Assembly (NCBI GenBank): GCA_003173915.1
Contig: PPGL01000075.1
Coordinates: 1-10,826 of the forward strand
Direction: 5' to 3'
Length of the DNA: 10,826 nt
DNA from: Candidatus Levyibacteriota bacterium
Lineage (GTDB): Bacteria > Patescibacteria > Microgenomatia > Levybacterales > UBA12049
A program made the translations under genes and the position numbers. Below the pieces are notes generated by a model. That model saw only the letters and a program-made list of their open reading frames with translations, had not been told where the DNA came from and made no database searches. Below, piece by piece: positions 1 through 7,566 of this stretch; the stretch's first letter is position 1; each line of letters begins with the position of its first letter.

Positions 1-534
1 GCAGGTGAGGAGCGGCAGGACCCCAAAAAAGATTCTGGACAAACCATGTCTGCCGACAGGCAAGCCAGAATGACGAATGAAGAGCTTACTGAAATTGTTA
101 ATTTTGCATTCGTACCTCTTACTGAACTCGAGCAAGATATAAAATCCACAGGTTTTTATCATAATAAGGCAAAAAATGTTGGAGCCGCTGCAAAAGTTAT
201 TCTCGAAAAATATCATTGCGTACTTCCTAAAACAATTACAGAGCTGACAGCTATTCCTGGTGTTGGACGAAAAACAGCAAATGTTTTTTTAGGTAATGCG
301 TATGGGATTTATGAAGGAATTGCTGTTGATACCCATGTTACTAAACAAGCGCAACTTCTTGGTCTTACAAAAAATACAAATCCAGAAAAAATCGAGCAAG
401 ACCTTATGAAACTTTTTGATCAAAAAGACTGGTTTACCCTAACCTATCTTTTAATAGAACACGGACGAAATATGAGAAGAAAAAAGAGTGATCGAGAGAT
501 ATGTAACGACTCTCATTGCATTCTTTGTTCGTAA
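1..534 (+). CDS. nth: Endonuclease III-like DNA glycosylase/AP lyase, partial at 5' end
   Basis: Base-excision repair enzyme of the HhH-GPD family that removes oxidised pyrimidines and nicks at abasic sites. The frame is open to the left edge, so the gene is treated as 5'-partial; an ATG at 46 exists, but homology-like sequence seems to begin around it and about 25-40 N-terminal residues of a normal Nth (about 210 aa) are missing or unrecognisable. The hairpin motif PGVGRKTAN carries the catalytic Lys (codon 271-273), and VDTH supplies the catalytic Asp (codon 328-330). STGFYHNKAKN is also typical of the family. The C-terminus is odd: the usual C-x6-C-x2-C-x5-C iron-sulfur loop is replaced by C-x4-C-x2-C followed by Ser and the stop, and the first cluster Cys after the HGR motif is Arg. 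Bases 1-60 are much more G+C-rich than the rest. The family call is firm; whether the gene is intact is uncertain. Confidence 0.85.
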   Translation, partial: AGEERQDPKKDSGQTMSADRQARMTNEELTEIVNFAFVPLTELEQDIKSTGFYHNKAKNVGAAAKVILEKYHCVLPKTITELTAIPGVGRKTANVFLGNAYGIYEGIAVDTHVTKQAQLLGLTKNTNPEKIEQDLMKLFDQKDWFTLTYLLIEHGRNMRRKKSDREICNDSHCILCS

Positions 535-572
535 AGTTACTATTTCACTGTTTCCATACCACACTCTCAATA

Positions 573-1430
573 ATGGAACAAAACAGTATGAAACAACCAT
601 TTTTCAATCAATTTCTTCCCATTCTTCTCACCATTGCGACATGTATTTTCTTAGTTTTAGGGATATATCTTGTCATTTTTGGTCTTAATCTCCTCCCAAT
701 TCAAGATAAAATTGTTCCAAGTATTAGATGGCCAGATATTCTAGTTGGACTTACAATCTATTTAAAAACATCTATCGACTTTGCTCTTTTTCTTGGTAAT
801 CTTATGCAAAAGTATCAAGGAGTGAAAAATAGGATAGCAATCGAACTAGGAACAGCCTGCGGAAATGGTCTAGGGACTGCAGTAATTCTCTGCATCTGGA
901 CATTTTTCAAAGAGATTCCTATTCTTTTGGTACTTATGATTTTTCTTGCAGCGATTGTTCTTTTTCGTATGGCAGAGGAGAGTCTAGAAGAATTGTTGCA
1001 ACACTACTCTCCCCCACCAATAATAAAATCATGCGTGAAGTTTCTTATCCGAATTCTCGCAGCAATTTCGCGCGTAACAAAGCCTGTTACTTCTTTTATT
1101 CTCCCCTCCTCTCCCCTTATAAAAGGCACAAACAAAACTTTTTCTGGTTTGCTTGTCTTTTCTTTAACTATCCCATTTATTCTTGGCTTAGACGATTTTG
1201 CAGGATATATTCCTCTTTTCTCTTTGGTAGATATTTTTGGGTTTGCAACAGGAGTATTTTTTGGACATATGCTCTTAACAACCTCCTTATTTGCAGCACC
1301 ATCTATAACAGTAAAAGTAGTAAAGCATCCAGTTGTTGTTCTTTTTGGAAGTGTTGCATTTATTAGTATTGCATCTCTTGGAATAATTGAAGCCGCTCAC
1401 TTATTGCAAGGTTATTTTTTCCCAAGATAA
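573..1430 (+). CDS. Polytopic membrane protein, possibly LysE/TerC/CadD-like transporter
   Basis: Uncharacterised integral membrane protein of 285 aa with about six to seven hydrophobic segments (roughly residues 16-42, 55-78, 87-112, 114-132, 190-212, 219-242 and 254-278). Two halves look alike: KTSIDFALFLG (66-76) followed by a Gly-rich segment, and LGLDDFAGYIPL (205-216) followed by GFATGVFFGH. Repeated halves with a membrane-embedded Asp motif recall the LysE/TerC/CadD superfamily of exporters; this is inference from pattern, and the substrate is unknown. The ATG at 573 is chosen over the upstream in-frame TTG at 516, which would overlap nth; the ATG at 588 is also possible. A weak promoter-like pair (TTGCAT at 516, TACTAT at 538, 16-base spacer) lies upstream. 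No Shine-Dalgarno is evident. Its last 19 bases overlap the convergent DUF4012 gene. Confidence 0.7.
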   Translation: MEQNSMKQPFFNQFLPILLTIATCIFLVLGIYLVIFGLNLLPIQDKIVPSIRWPDILVGLTIYLKTSIDFALFLGNLMQKYQGVKNRIAIELGTACGNGLGTAVILCIWTFFKEIPILLVLMIFLAAIVLFRMAEESLEELLQHYSPPPIIKSCVKFLIRILAAISRVTKPVTSFILPSSPLIKGTNKTFSGLLVFSLTIPFILGLDDFAGYIPLFSLVDIFGFATGVFFGHMLLTTSLFAAPSITVKVVKHPVVVLFGSVAFISIASLGIIEAAHLLQGYFFPR

Positions 1431-4117
1431 ATAGAGAATGTCGTATCCGAATTAACAGTACTATTGTAAGAAACATAATTTTGTTTTTTCTCTAGATTAT
1501 CGCTTGTAGAAATTACCTGATACGTGTCTGGGTATACAAATGAGAAAATATATGGATAGGTATCTGTACCTGGTTGTTTAAAAAATTTTAATGAGTATGT
1601 TGCTGTGGTACTGCTTGGATTTACTGCTTGTTTTATAATATAGGAAACCGTAATTTTTCGACTTCCCTGCTGCTCAACAGGAATAAAAAAGCCATAAAGT
1701 GCTTTGCCTTGTTCAAGTGTCTTATCAACTTCCAGCCCAATAGGAGGAGTAAATGTTTTTTTCTCATACACGAGAAAATCTGTTACAGCAGGAATTATAG
1801 ATTGATCCTGTCCATCAATACTTATTCCAGTGACGTTTGCACTATCTGGCAGAATAAATCGGACATAGCTTCTATATTCTCCTGTATACACATCTTTTGA
1901 CGTACTTTTATTGACCACAGTCAGCGTGGTATTCCCCTCAATATCTCCAGATGCTGTCAGCGTAGCATGTTGTTCAACGCTTCTATCTACGTAATAATTT
2001 ACTTTATTGACCCCAATATTTGCTTCACTTATTCCCAAAAAATCATTTATTTCTCCAGATGGTCGTGGATCCCACAATGTTGAAGAAAGATTATTTGCCG
2101 TAAGAACATCTTGCTCAGATGCGTTTGCAGAGGCAAAAAGTACATGTTTTTCCTTAATTGATGCTAACACTGATTGTGCAACTTTTTCATAAGCGGTGTT
2201 TGAATTAATTTTATCTTTAAGAGCAGCAAATACGCTGCTAAGAAAATCTTTCTTCTGTGTTGAACCAGGAAAAAAGTCTTTCTCTGCGTGAGTCTCGGTA
2301 AGAATAAAAAAATTATCTGCAGTTACTGTTTGATTAAAGTCTACAAGCTCAAGTGGACCAACAACAGAAAGAATATTTTTAACAAAAGATAAATCAACAC
2401 CAATGACTCCATCCACTGTTTGACCTGTTTCTAAATGAAGCATTTGCGCAGCAAGAAAAGCATTTTTGGAAAAATCAACATCAAAGTTACTATCGCGAAG
2501 ATATAAATGTACAGTTCCCATATAACGTCTGATTGGAAAAGGCGGCTCCACATGTCCTTTCAACTGACCATCTGCATCATAGACATCGTGGATTGAAAAA
2601 TCTTTTACTTTCCCATTATCCATTGTTAAAAGTCCGTATGACCCAATAAATCCACCTCCTGGGCGAAGTTCGGCATTATTTTGGAAAAGTATTAGGTATG
2701 TTTTTTGCTCTGTAAGAGCAAGTGCTGAGGGCAAAATCTCTGAAACATTCACAACAGGCGTGATTGCTTGCAACACATCAGTCAAATGCGTATTGGTATC
2801 CTTTGGCAAGAATGATGATGTTGCAACAGCCTGAAGTTGTGCATAGCCGTTTCGAAACTGTTGCACTGCTGCCTTTATGTCTTCTTCAGATGACATGCTC
2901 TTTCCACGAACAACATTTTCAACAGTTAGTGCGGATGTGATAAGATTTTCTGCTCCTGATGCAAGAAGTTTGCCAGAAAGTGATTCTCCCCCCCAGGAAA
3001 GAGACCAAGACGAAAAAGGAGGGATAACAGCTTCAAGTGAAAAAACACTATTTGCTTCATCTGAGATAGCAAAGGAATCCTCCGCTGCAATGATGGACGA
3101 ATTTGCTTCTGAGAATTGTCCTGATAATCCTTGATTTTTTGCAGAGAGCAAGAAAAGTTTTCCTATCTGAAGAGCCGAAAATGTTACAAGAAGTGGTAAA
3201 AGAATAAGTGTAAGAAAAAATCCTACAAATAATAACACGTACGGACGATTTTTCTTAGGAGAAGCATGCGGAAGAAGTGGTGAAGAAAAAGTTTCTACCT
3301 CACGCGTTTCTGTCTGCTCTGTTAGAGTACCAAGAAATTCTTCAAATGCTTTTTGGAGTAAATCAAAAACAGGATAATTTTCTGGCAAAACAAATTCTCC
3401 TTCCGATCCTTCTGCCTCTTCATTTTCTTTTTGTCCATCAGACTGAAAATCAATGGTAAGAGATGGATTTGCCTTTTGCATTGCACGAGCAACGCCAAGT
3501 TCGGTTACTGCAAATTTTGGATAGAGATTAATAACAGTTGTTTTTTTTCTACTCATAAATGCGTATTGGAGTAAAAGATCAATTACATCTAAATACGCAA
3601 TTGGATATACCTTGACGAGTCCCATGTTTGGCAAAAGAAGTTTTTGTGTTTTTTTTGCTTCTTTAAAAAGTCGTTCAATAACAAATGCGTGTTTTTTAAG
3701 AACAGGAATGTTAAATAAATCTCCAACGACTGCGACAAAGCCATAGATAAGTCCCCGAGAGAGAGAAGAAATAACACGAGAAGATACTTTTCTTTTTTCT
3801 ACAATAATGGAGAAAAATGACCCATCATACTGAGCCTTTTTCATGCATGCAGATAATACATCTGTCTCTTTCTTCTCGTCTGTTAGTATATAAAAGATAT
3901 GGGAATATTGATCTTCCGGCATATCTGGCATTGGTTCTGTAAACGGAAGATGTAAAACATTCTTGCTCTCTTCTGGCACACGATTGCTGACAAAAACTAC
4001 CTGCGTTTGGTGACGAAGTTTTTCGCATAAACCAAGACCGATACTTCCTTCCCGATCAACAATCAGAACAGGCAGGAAAGCGGTTTCCTCAGTTGTAACA
4101 AGAAGAGAATCCCCCAT
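1412..4117 (-). CDS. Membrane-anchored DUF4012 protein with degenerate epimerase-like N-terminus
   Basis: A 901-aa protein of unknown function. Residues 1 to about 225 look like a worn extended-SDR/epimerase Rossmann fold: strand PVLIVD, a glycine-bearing turn (GSIGLGL, 24-30), LIYG (123-126), YLDVIDLLLQY (175-185) and NLYPKFAVTELGVARAM (197-213) sit where an epimerase has its cofactor turn, xYG loop, HVDD segment and C-terminal element. I see no YxxxK catalytic pair, so it is probably not an active enzyme. An acidic linker (230-275) leads to one transmembrane segment (about 292-316), then a probable extracellular part with the DUF4012 hallmark FQNNAELRPGGGFIGSYG (478-495) and RDSNFDVDF (541-549). 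DUF4012 proteins are common in CPR bacteria and Actinobacteria, often near surface-polysaccharide genes, as here behind a flippase and a ligase. It starts 18 bases after rnhA, without a clear Shine-Dalgarno. Confidence 0.9.
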   Translation of the reverse strand: MGDSLLVTTEETAFLPVLIVDREGSIGLGLCEKLRHQTQVVFVSNRVPEESKNVLHLPFTEPMPDMPEDQYSHIFYILTDEKKETDVLSACMKKAQYDGSFFSIIVEKRKVSSRVISSLSRGLIYGFVAVVGDLFNIPVLKKHAFVIERLFKEAKKTQKLLLPNMGLVKVYPIAYLDVIDLLLQYAFMSRKKTTVINLYPKFAVTELGVARAMQKANPSLTIDFQSDGQKENEEAEGSEGEFVLPENYPVFDLLQKAFEEFLGTLTEQTETREVETFSSPLLPHASPKKNRPYVLLFVGFFLTLILLPLLVTFSALQIGKLFLLSAKNQGLSGQFSEANSSIIAAEDSFAISDEANSVFSLEAVIPPFSSWSLSWGGESLSGKLLASGAENLITSALTVENVVRGKSMSSEEDIKAAVQQFRNGYAQLQAVATSSFLPKDTNTHLTDVLQAITPVVNVSEILPSALALTEQKTYLILFQNNAELRPGGGFIGSYGLLTMDNGKVKDFSIHDVYDADGQLKGHVEPPFPIRRYMGTVHLYLRDSNFDVDFSKNAFLAAQMLHLETGQTVDGVIGVDLSFVKNILSVVGPLELVDFNQTVTADNFFILTETHAEKDFFPGSTQKKDFLSSVFAALKDKINSNTAYEKVAQSVLASIKEKHVLFASANASEQDVLTANNLSSTLWDPRPSGEINDFLGISEANIGVNKVNYYVDRSVEQHATLTASGDIEGNTTLTVVNKSTSKDVYTGEYRSYVRFILPDSANVTGISIDGQDQSIIPAVTDFLVYEKKTFTPPIGLEVDKTLEQGKALYGFFIPVEQQGSRKITVSYIIKQAVNPSSTTATYSLKFFKQPGTDTYPYIFSFVYPDTYQVISTSDNLEKKQNYVSYNSTVNSDTTFSIYLGKK

Positions 4118-4135
4118 GAGATTATTGTAGTAAGC

Positions 4136-4558
4136 TTATAAAAGATTGTCTAGCGCAAGGTTAACCATTTTATCTGCTTCTTTATTTTTTTCTCTGGGAA
4201 TATGTGTGTAACTAATCGGCGTGGCTATTTTATTTTCCACTTCACGAATTTTATACATAAGGGTACGTAAATGTGGTTGTTTTATTTTAAATACTCCTTT
4301 TAATTGTTGGCATAGTAAAAGAGAATCCATAAAAAAATCAATTTTTTCGTACTCCCCTACTTCTTCTTTATGTTCTGCAATCCAAAGGAGTGCTTCAAGT
4401 ACTGCTGTATATTCTGCAACATTATTTGTTGTTATTCCAAGAGTCTTTCCAATTTTTTTTATCACGACCTCTCCTTTTAAAATCACAACACCAGATGCAG
4501 CGGGACCAGGATTTCCTCGTGACCCACCATCTGTAAAAATTGTGATATTATTTGTCAT
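4136..4558 (-). CDS. rnhA: Ribonuclease HI family protein (minimal form)
   Basis: Cleaves the RNA strand of RNA-DNA hybrids such as primers and R-loops. The 140-aa product is little more than the RNase H domain. All four acidic active-site residues are visible: D10 in FTDGGSRGNPGPA, E49 in NNVAEYTAVLEAL, D78 in FFMDSLL, and D129 in REKNKEADKMVN, with H119 just before it. The substrate-binding basic protrusion of E. coli RNase HI seems absent, giving a short type like archaeal and reverse-transcriptase-like RNases H. The frame is open to a TTG at 4597, but the ATG at 4558 is chosen because GGGGGAG lies 8 bases upstream and the product then starts just before the first strand. It overlaps the flippase 3' end by 11 bases, implying coupled translation. 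A role in the surface-glycan pathway is not implied; it may simply ride in the operon. Confidence 0.92.
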   Translation of the reverse strand: MTNNITIFTDGGSRGNPGPAASGVVILKGEVVIKKIGKTLGITTNNVAEYTAVLEALLWIAEHKEEVGEYEKIDFFMDSLLLCQQLKGVFKIKQPHLRTLMYKIREVENKIATPISYTHIPREKNKEADKMVNLALDNLL

Positions 4559-5783
4559 AAAACTTTCTCCCCCAAAATAATTTTCCCCATAATACAACGA
4601 GTACTAATAATTCTCCAATGCCAGTAATAATACTTGATGCAATATAACTAAATTGTGGAATAAACGCAAGATTTGCGATGACATTAAAAATAGTTAAAAG
4701 AAAATAGACAGTAGCAAGAAATTTTTGTTCTTTTTTTGCAATTAGTACCCACTGCAAAATACTTGTAACATAAAACACAGGAAGACTAAGGAGAAGAATT
4801 CGTAATGGAACAACTGCTGCAGCAAAATCAGGACGAATAAGTTGTAATGCTGGTGCTGCAATCCATACAGGGATTAAAACAACAATAGATAATAAGAAAA
4901 AAATACCGCTATATTTTTTTATGTTGTCTCTCATGCCACTAACATCTGTTACTTGCGTAAGAAGTGATGGATACAGTGCATTGGAAAGGAAAAGGGGAAG
5001 AGCAATAAAAAAATCAAAAAACTTGTACGAAAGGTCATATTGAGCAACGTCTGTAGAAGGTTTAAGAAGCGATAATAAAAACATATCAATTCTAAAATAG
5101 ATCATATTGCACACTAACATAAAAGTGATTGGGAGTGTTTGTACAATAAGTTTTTTTATAAATTTTGTATTAATTGCAATCGGAAGTACGTGACGCTTTG
5201 CAAAAAATAGTGCTGCTATACTTTTTACAACACCTCCTAAAACAAAACAGGAAAGAAGAAGCGGCAACGATGTTGTAATTCGCGTTACACCAAACACTAG
5301 CAAAAGCGTTGCAACCGATCCTGCAAAAGATGCAATCATAAAAAATTCGTACGAAAGATTTTGCTGAAAAATAACTGTTGCTGTATATACCAAAGATTCT
5401 GTAATAAGTGTCAAAGAAAAAATACTAATGCCAACATGTACTGCCGGAGAGAAACCTGTTCCTGTGACAGAGTTGTATGGCAAAAATGCTGCAATCAGAT
5501 TGACAATAAGCAAAAGAATAATTGAAAAAAATGTCCGTGTGTAAAATAACTCTGAAAATCGATCGTTAGCATCTTTTTGTTGTAAAAAAACAGCATTTAG
5601 ACCAAAGTCAGCAAATAAATAAAATAACGAAACAAATGCCGTAACTTTTGCAAAATCTCCATATCCTTGTACGCCAAGCGTCCGGGCAATAAGAACAGTA
5701 ATAACAAATGATGCTCCTGATGTGACAACCCGTGCGATTACTTGAAACAGTGTATTAGCAGCTACTTGCTGAAACAAACGCAT
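4548..5783 (-). CDS. Polysaccharide biosynthesis flippase (Wzx/MATE-MVF superfamily)
   Basis: Membrane protein of 411 aa expected to flip lipid-linked glycan units across the cytoplasmic membrane. The N-terminus is typical of the PF01943 group: an amphipathic start (MRLFQQVAANTLFQV), then a first membrane helix and ARTLGVQGYGDFA (about 33-45), the characteristic loop after helix 1, followed by FADFGLNAVFLQQ (58-70). About 12 to 14 hydrophobic segments span the whole length, with short charged loops (for example IKKLIVQTLPITFMLV near 211-226 and the DMFLLS helix). It lies 12 bases after the ligase-like gene and overlaps rnhA, and no Shine-Dalgarno precedes its ATG, so translation may depend on coupling. 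Together with the ligase it forms a Wzx/Wzy-like pair. The substrate is unknown; in a CPR cell without a classical outer membrane it would be a surface glycan, not lipopolysaccharide. Confidence 0.88.
   Translation of the reverse strand: MRLFQQVAANTLFQVIARVVTSGASFVITVLIARTLGVQGYGDFAKVTAFVSLFYLFADFGLNAVFLQQKDANDRFSELFYTRTFFSIILLLIVNLIAAFLPYNSVTGTGFSPAVHVGISIFSLTLITESLVYTATVIFQQNLSYEFFMIASFAGSVATLLLVFGVTRITTSLPLLLSCFVLGGVVKSIAALFFAKRHVLPIAINTKFIKKLIVQTLPITFMLVCNMIYFRIDMFLLSLLKPSTDVAQYDLSYKFFDFFIALPLFLSNALYPSLLTQVTDVSGMRDNIKKYSGIFFLLSIVVLIPVWIAAPALQLIRPDFAAAVVPLRILLLSLPVFYVTSILQWVLIAKKEQKFLATVYFLLTIFNVIANLAFIPQFSYIASSIITGIGELLVLVVLWGKLFWGRKFYDK
4567..4573 (-). promoter_or_regulatory. Ribosome binding site deciding the rnhA start
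   Basis: GGGGGAG on the minus strand, 8 bases before the ATG at 4558, lying in the 3' end of the flippase gene. It favours the 140-aa product over the longer frame from TTG at 4597. Confidence 0.7.
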
Positions 5784-5795
5784 GAGGCTATTGTA

Positions 5796-7139
5796 TCACG
5801 CCTTGTTCCTAGAGGTGAGAATAAGGTTCCAACATAAGCCTATGATAACTGCAACAAGCAGTTGCCCTTGTTGGACTGTGAGAAAATAATGATCAAGTTG
5901 TCCAAGAAAAAGGATACTTACCAAACTTACAAAAAGTGTAGTTCTGTAAAACGTTTGCGAAGTCTCTTGAAACATTTTTTTTATTGTTTTATACAAAAAC
6001 CATATTGTCAAAAGAAAAAAAGGAATTCCTGCCGTTGCTATAAGAAGTAAAAAAATATTGTGGACAGGTTGTAACAGAAGAAAAATGGACGAATTTTTAC
6101 TACTTTGAGTTACGTTTGTGAAAAAATTCCCGAATCCTACTCCCAAAACAGGATGCGAGACAATCATCCGAAGGGCAGCAGTTGCTAAAAACTCTCGTTG
6201 TGTAATTGACTCATCTGTTAAGGAAAAAGTAAACCGCCCGAGAAACATTGGGAATAATGTACTAAACAAACAAAGACTACTAATTCCAATTCCTATACTA
6301 GAAAAAGTTTTCCAGAATGTTTTTTTAAAACGGGTCAGAAGATAAACAACGACTAGTATAACTGAGAGTATGCTAGCACTTCTGCTAAAAGATATAGCAA
6401 TTCCCATAACAGCTACTACACAGACCATAAGAATAAGTGGAAGCATTTTTTTTGACGTGCGTTTTTCTAAGAGTCCAAGGAAAAGAAGAATGGATATTAG
6501 AACATGCCCTGCAAGAACGTTTGGATGGGGAAGTGTTCCGTATGGACGAAGAATCAGCTGCCCATTAATCGATGCATTTGCAATTCCTGGTGTATTACCG
6601 GAAAATGTTCTTTCCCCAAAAAAATAAAATATACCTCCAAGAGACCGTGCATAAATAAATTGTGCCAATCCGAGTAGTGATTCAAAGACAATGCCTATAC
6701 CAAGCATACAAGCAGTCAGAAAACCTATTTGTGATTTTTTAAACGAATATGCAATTGACAAACTTAAAAACACAAACTCTACAAATTTTATAAGTGTATA
6801 CCAACCAGACAGGGGAGAGGATGAGAAAAAAATGCCAAGTGAAACAAAAAGAAGTACAAGGAAAAGGATTTTTGGAAATCGAATGTTTTTTAGCGAAAAG
6901 AAAATGTATAGACACGCAAGAATATCTGTTAGATAAATAGTTGGAGAAAGATAATCAACCCGAATCCCCTCAACAAAAGAAAAGGAAGGCCAAAAATGTT
7001 TTCCAAGTTGTGTTGGAAGAAATAGAATGAGAAGTAAAAAAATGATGGATTGAATTTTTTCTTGACGAAGAGCCGCAGAAAATACTTTTTTTCTTTGGAG
7101 AACAAACCGCTTATTGTTTTGGATAAATCGTAAGAACAC
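5796..7139 (-). CDS. O-antigen ligase/polymerase-like membrane protein
   Basis: Polytopic membrane protein of about 447 aa in the O-antigen ligase (WaaL)/Wzy polymerase superfamily (PF04932), which transfers or polymerises lipid-linked glycans on the outer face of the membrane. Roughly ten to twelve hydrophobic segments are seen. The two signature regions are present: an outside loop containing RPYGTLPHPNVLAGH, and the downstream pair SHPVLGVGFGNFF ... PVHNIFLLLIATAG, where the His-Asn and Gly-rich motifs are typical. Sequence alone cannot separate ligase from polymerase. The frame has a GTG at 7154 (452 aa) and another at 7139; 7139 is preferred because TGAGGG ends 8 bases before it, whereas 7154 has no Shine-Dalgarno. 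It overlaps the jag 3' end by 29 bases (44 with the longer start). The flippase follows after 12 bases. Confidence 0.88.
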   Translation of the reverse strand: MFLRFIQNNKRFVLQRKKVFSAALRQEKIQSIIFLLLILFLPTQLGKHFWPSFSFVEGIRVDYLSPTIYLTDILACLYIFFSLKNIRFPKILFLVLLFVSLGIFFSSSPLSGWYTLIKFVEFVFLSLSIAYSFKKSQIGFLTACMLGIGIVFESLLGLAQFIYARSLGGIFYFFGERTFSGNTPGIANASINGQLILRPYGTLPHPNVLAGHVLISILLFLGLLEKRTSKKMLPLILMVCVVAVMGIAISFSRSASILSVILVVVYLLTRFKKTFWKTFSSIGIGISSLCLFSTLFPMFLGRFTFSLTDESITQREFLATAALRMIVSHPVLGVGFGNFFTNVTQSSKNSSIFLLLQPVHNIFLLLIATAGIPFFLLTIWFLYKTIKKMFQETSQTFYRTTLFVSLVSILFLGQLDHYFLTVQQGQLLVAVIIGLCWNLILTSRNKA

Positions 7140-7566
7140 GATCGCGTCCCTCACCAGTTGATTCTGTTGTTACTTCTGTATCCTCTTGTAAAAGCATGTG
7201 GACGTATCTTCTTTCCCAAGACTTAAGATTTGGCAAAGAAACACCATTTCCATCAGCAATAACTCTTTCTTTGGTCTCTCGGACAAGATTATCAAGATAT
7301 TCCATTCTATTTTTCTTGTATTCTCCAACTTCCAAGGACACTCTTATATATTTCCCAAGTTTGTTGGCAATTGCCAAAGAGAGAATAAGTTGTAGTGCTT
7401 CAAGAGTTTCTCCGTGATATCCAATAAGCATACCGTTTTCTTCTGTTTGCAACATCACTTCTACGCCTTCTTCAATTTCTGTAATCTCAAAGCCAGAAGA
7501 AACACCCAAAACTGCTAATAGGTGCATTACTGTCTCGTTGATAATTTGTAAGTCTTTTTTGTCCAT
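7111..7566 (-). CDS. jag: KH-R3H RNA-binding protein Jag/KhpB, lacking the Jag-N domain
   Basis: RNA-binding protein of 151 aa. A KH-type domain covers about 28-100 with the GxxG loop in GMLIGYHGETLEAL (45-58), and an R3H domain follows at about 112-150 with ERRYVHMLL, where R119 and H123 form the R-x3-H motif, ending in RVLTIYP. In Firmicutes, KhpB pairs with KhpA and affects cell division and elongation, and the gene sits next to yidC, as here. The Jag-N domain found in Firmicutes proteins is absent. The ATG abuts the yidC stop codon with no gap, and AGAGGG, 9 bases upstream inside the last yidC codons, is a good Shine-Dalgarno. The family and position make the call secure; its RNA targets are unknown. 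Confidence 0.93.
   Translation of the reverse strand: MDKKDLQIINETVMHLLAVLGVSSGFEITEIEEGVEVMLQTEENGMLIGYHGETLEALQLILSLAIANKLGKYIRVSLEVGEYKKNRMEYLDNLVRETKERVIADGNGVSLPNLKSWERRYVHMLLQEDTEVTTESTGEGRDRVLTIYPKQ
7148..7153 (-). promoter_or_regulatory. Ribosome binding site deciding the ligase-like start
   Basis: TGAGGG on the minus strand ends 8 bases before the GTG at 7139, inside jag. The alternative GTG at 7154 partly overlaps this site and has no such element of its own, so 7139 is favoured. Confidence 0.55.

Noticed and set aside
2877..3134. Plus-strand open frame within the DUF4012 gene
   Set aside because: Antisense shadow of a clear coding region, with low-complexity composition and no recognisable motif.
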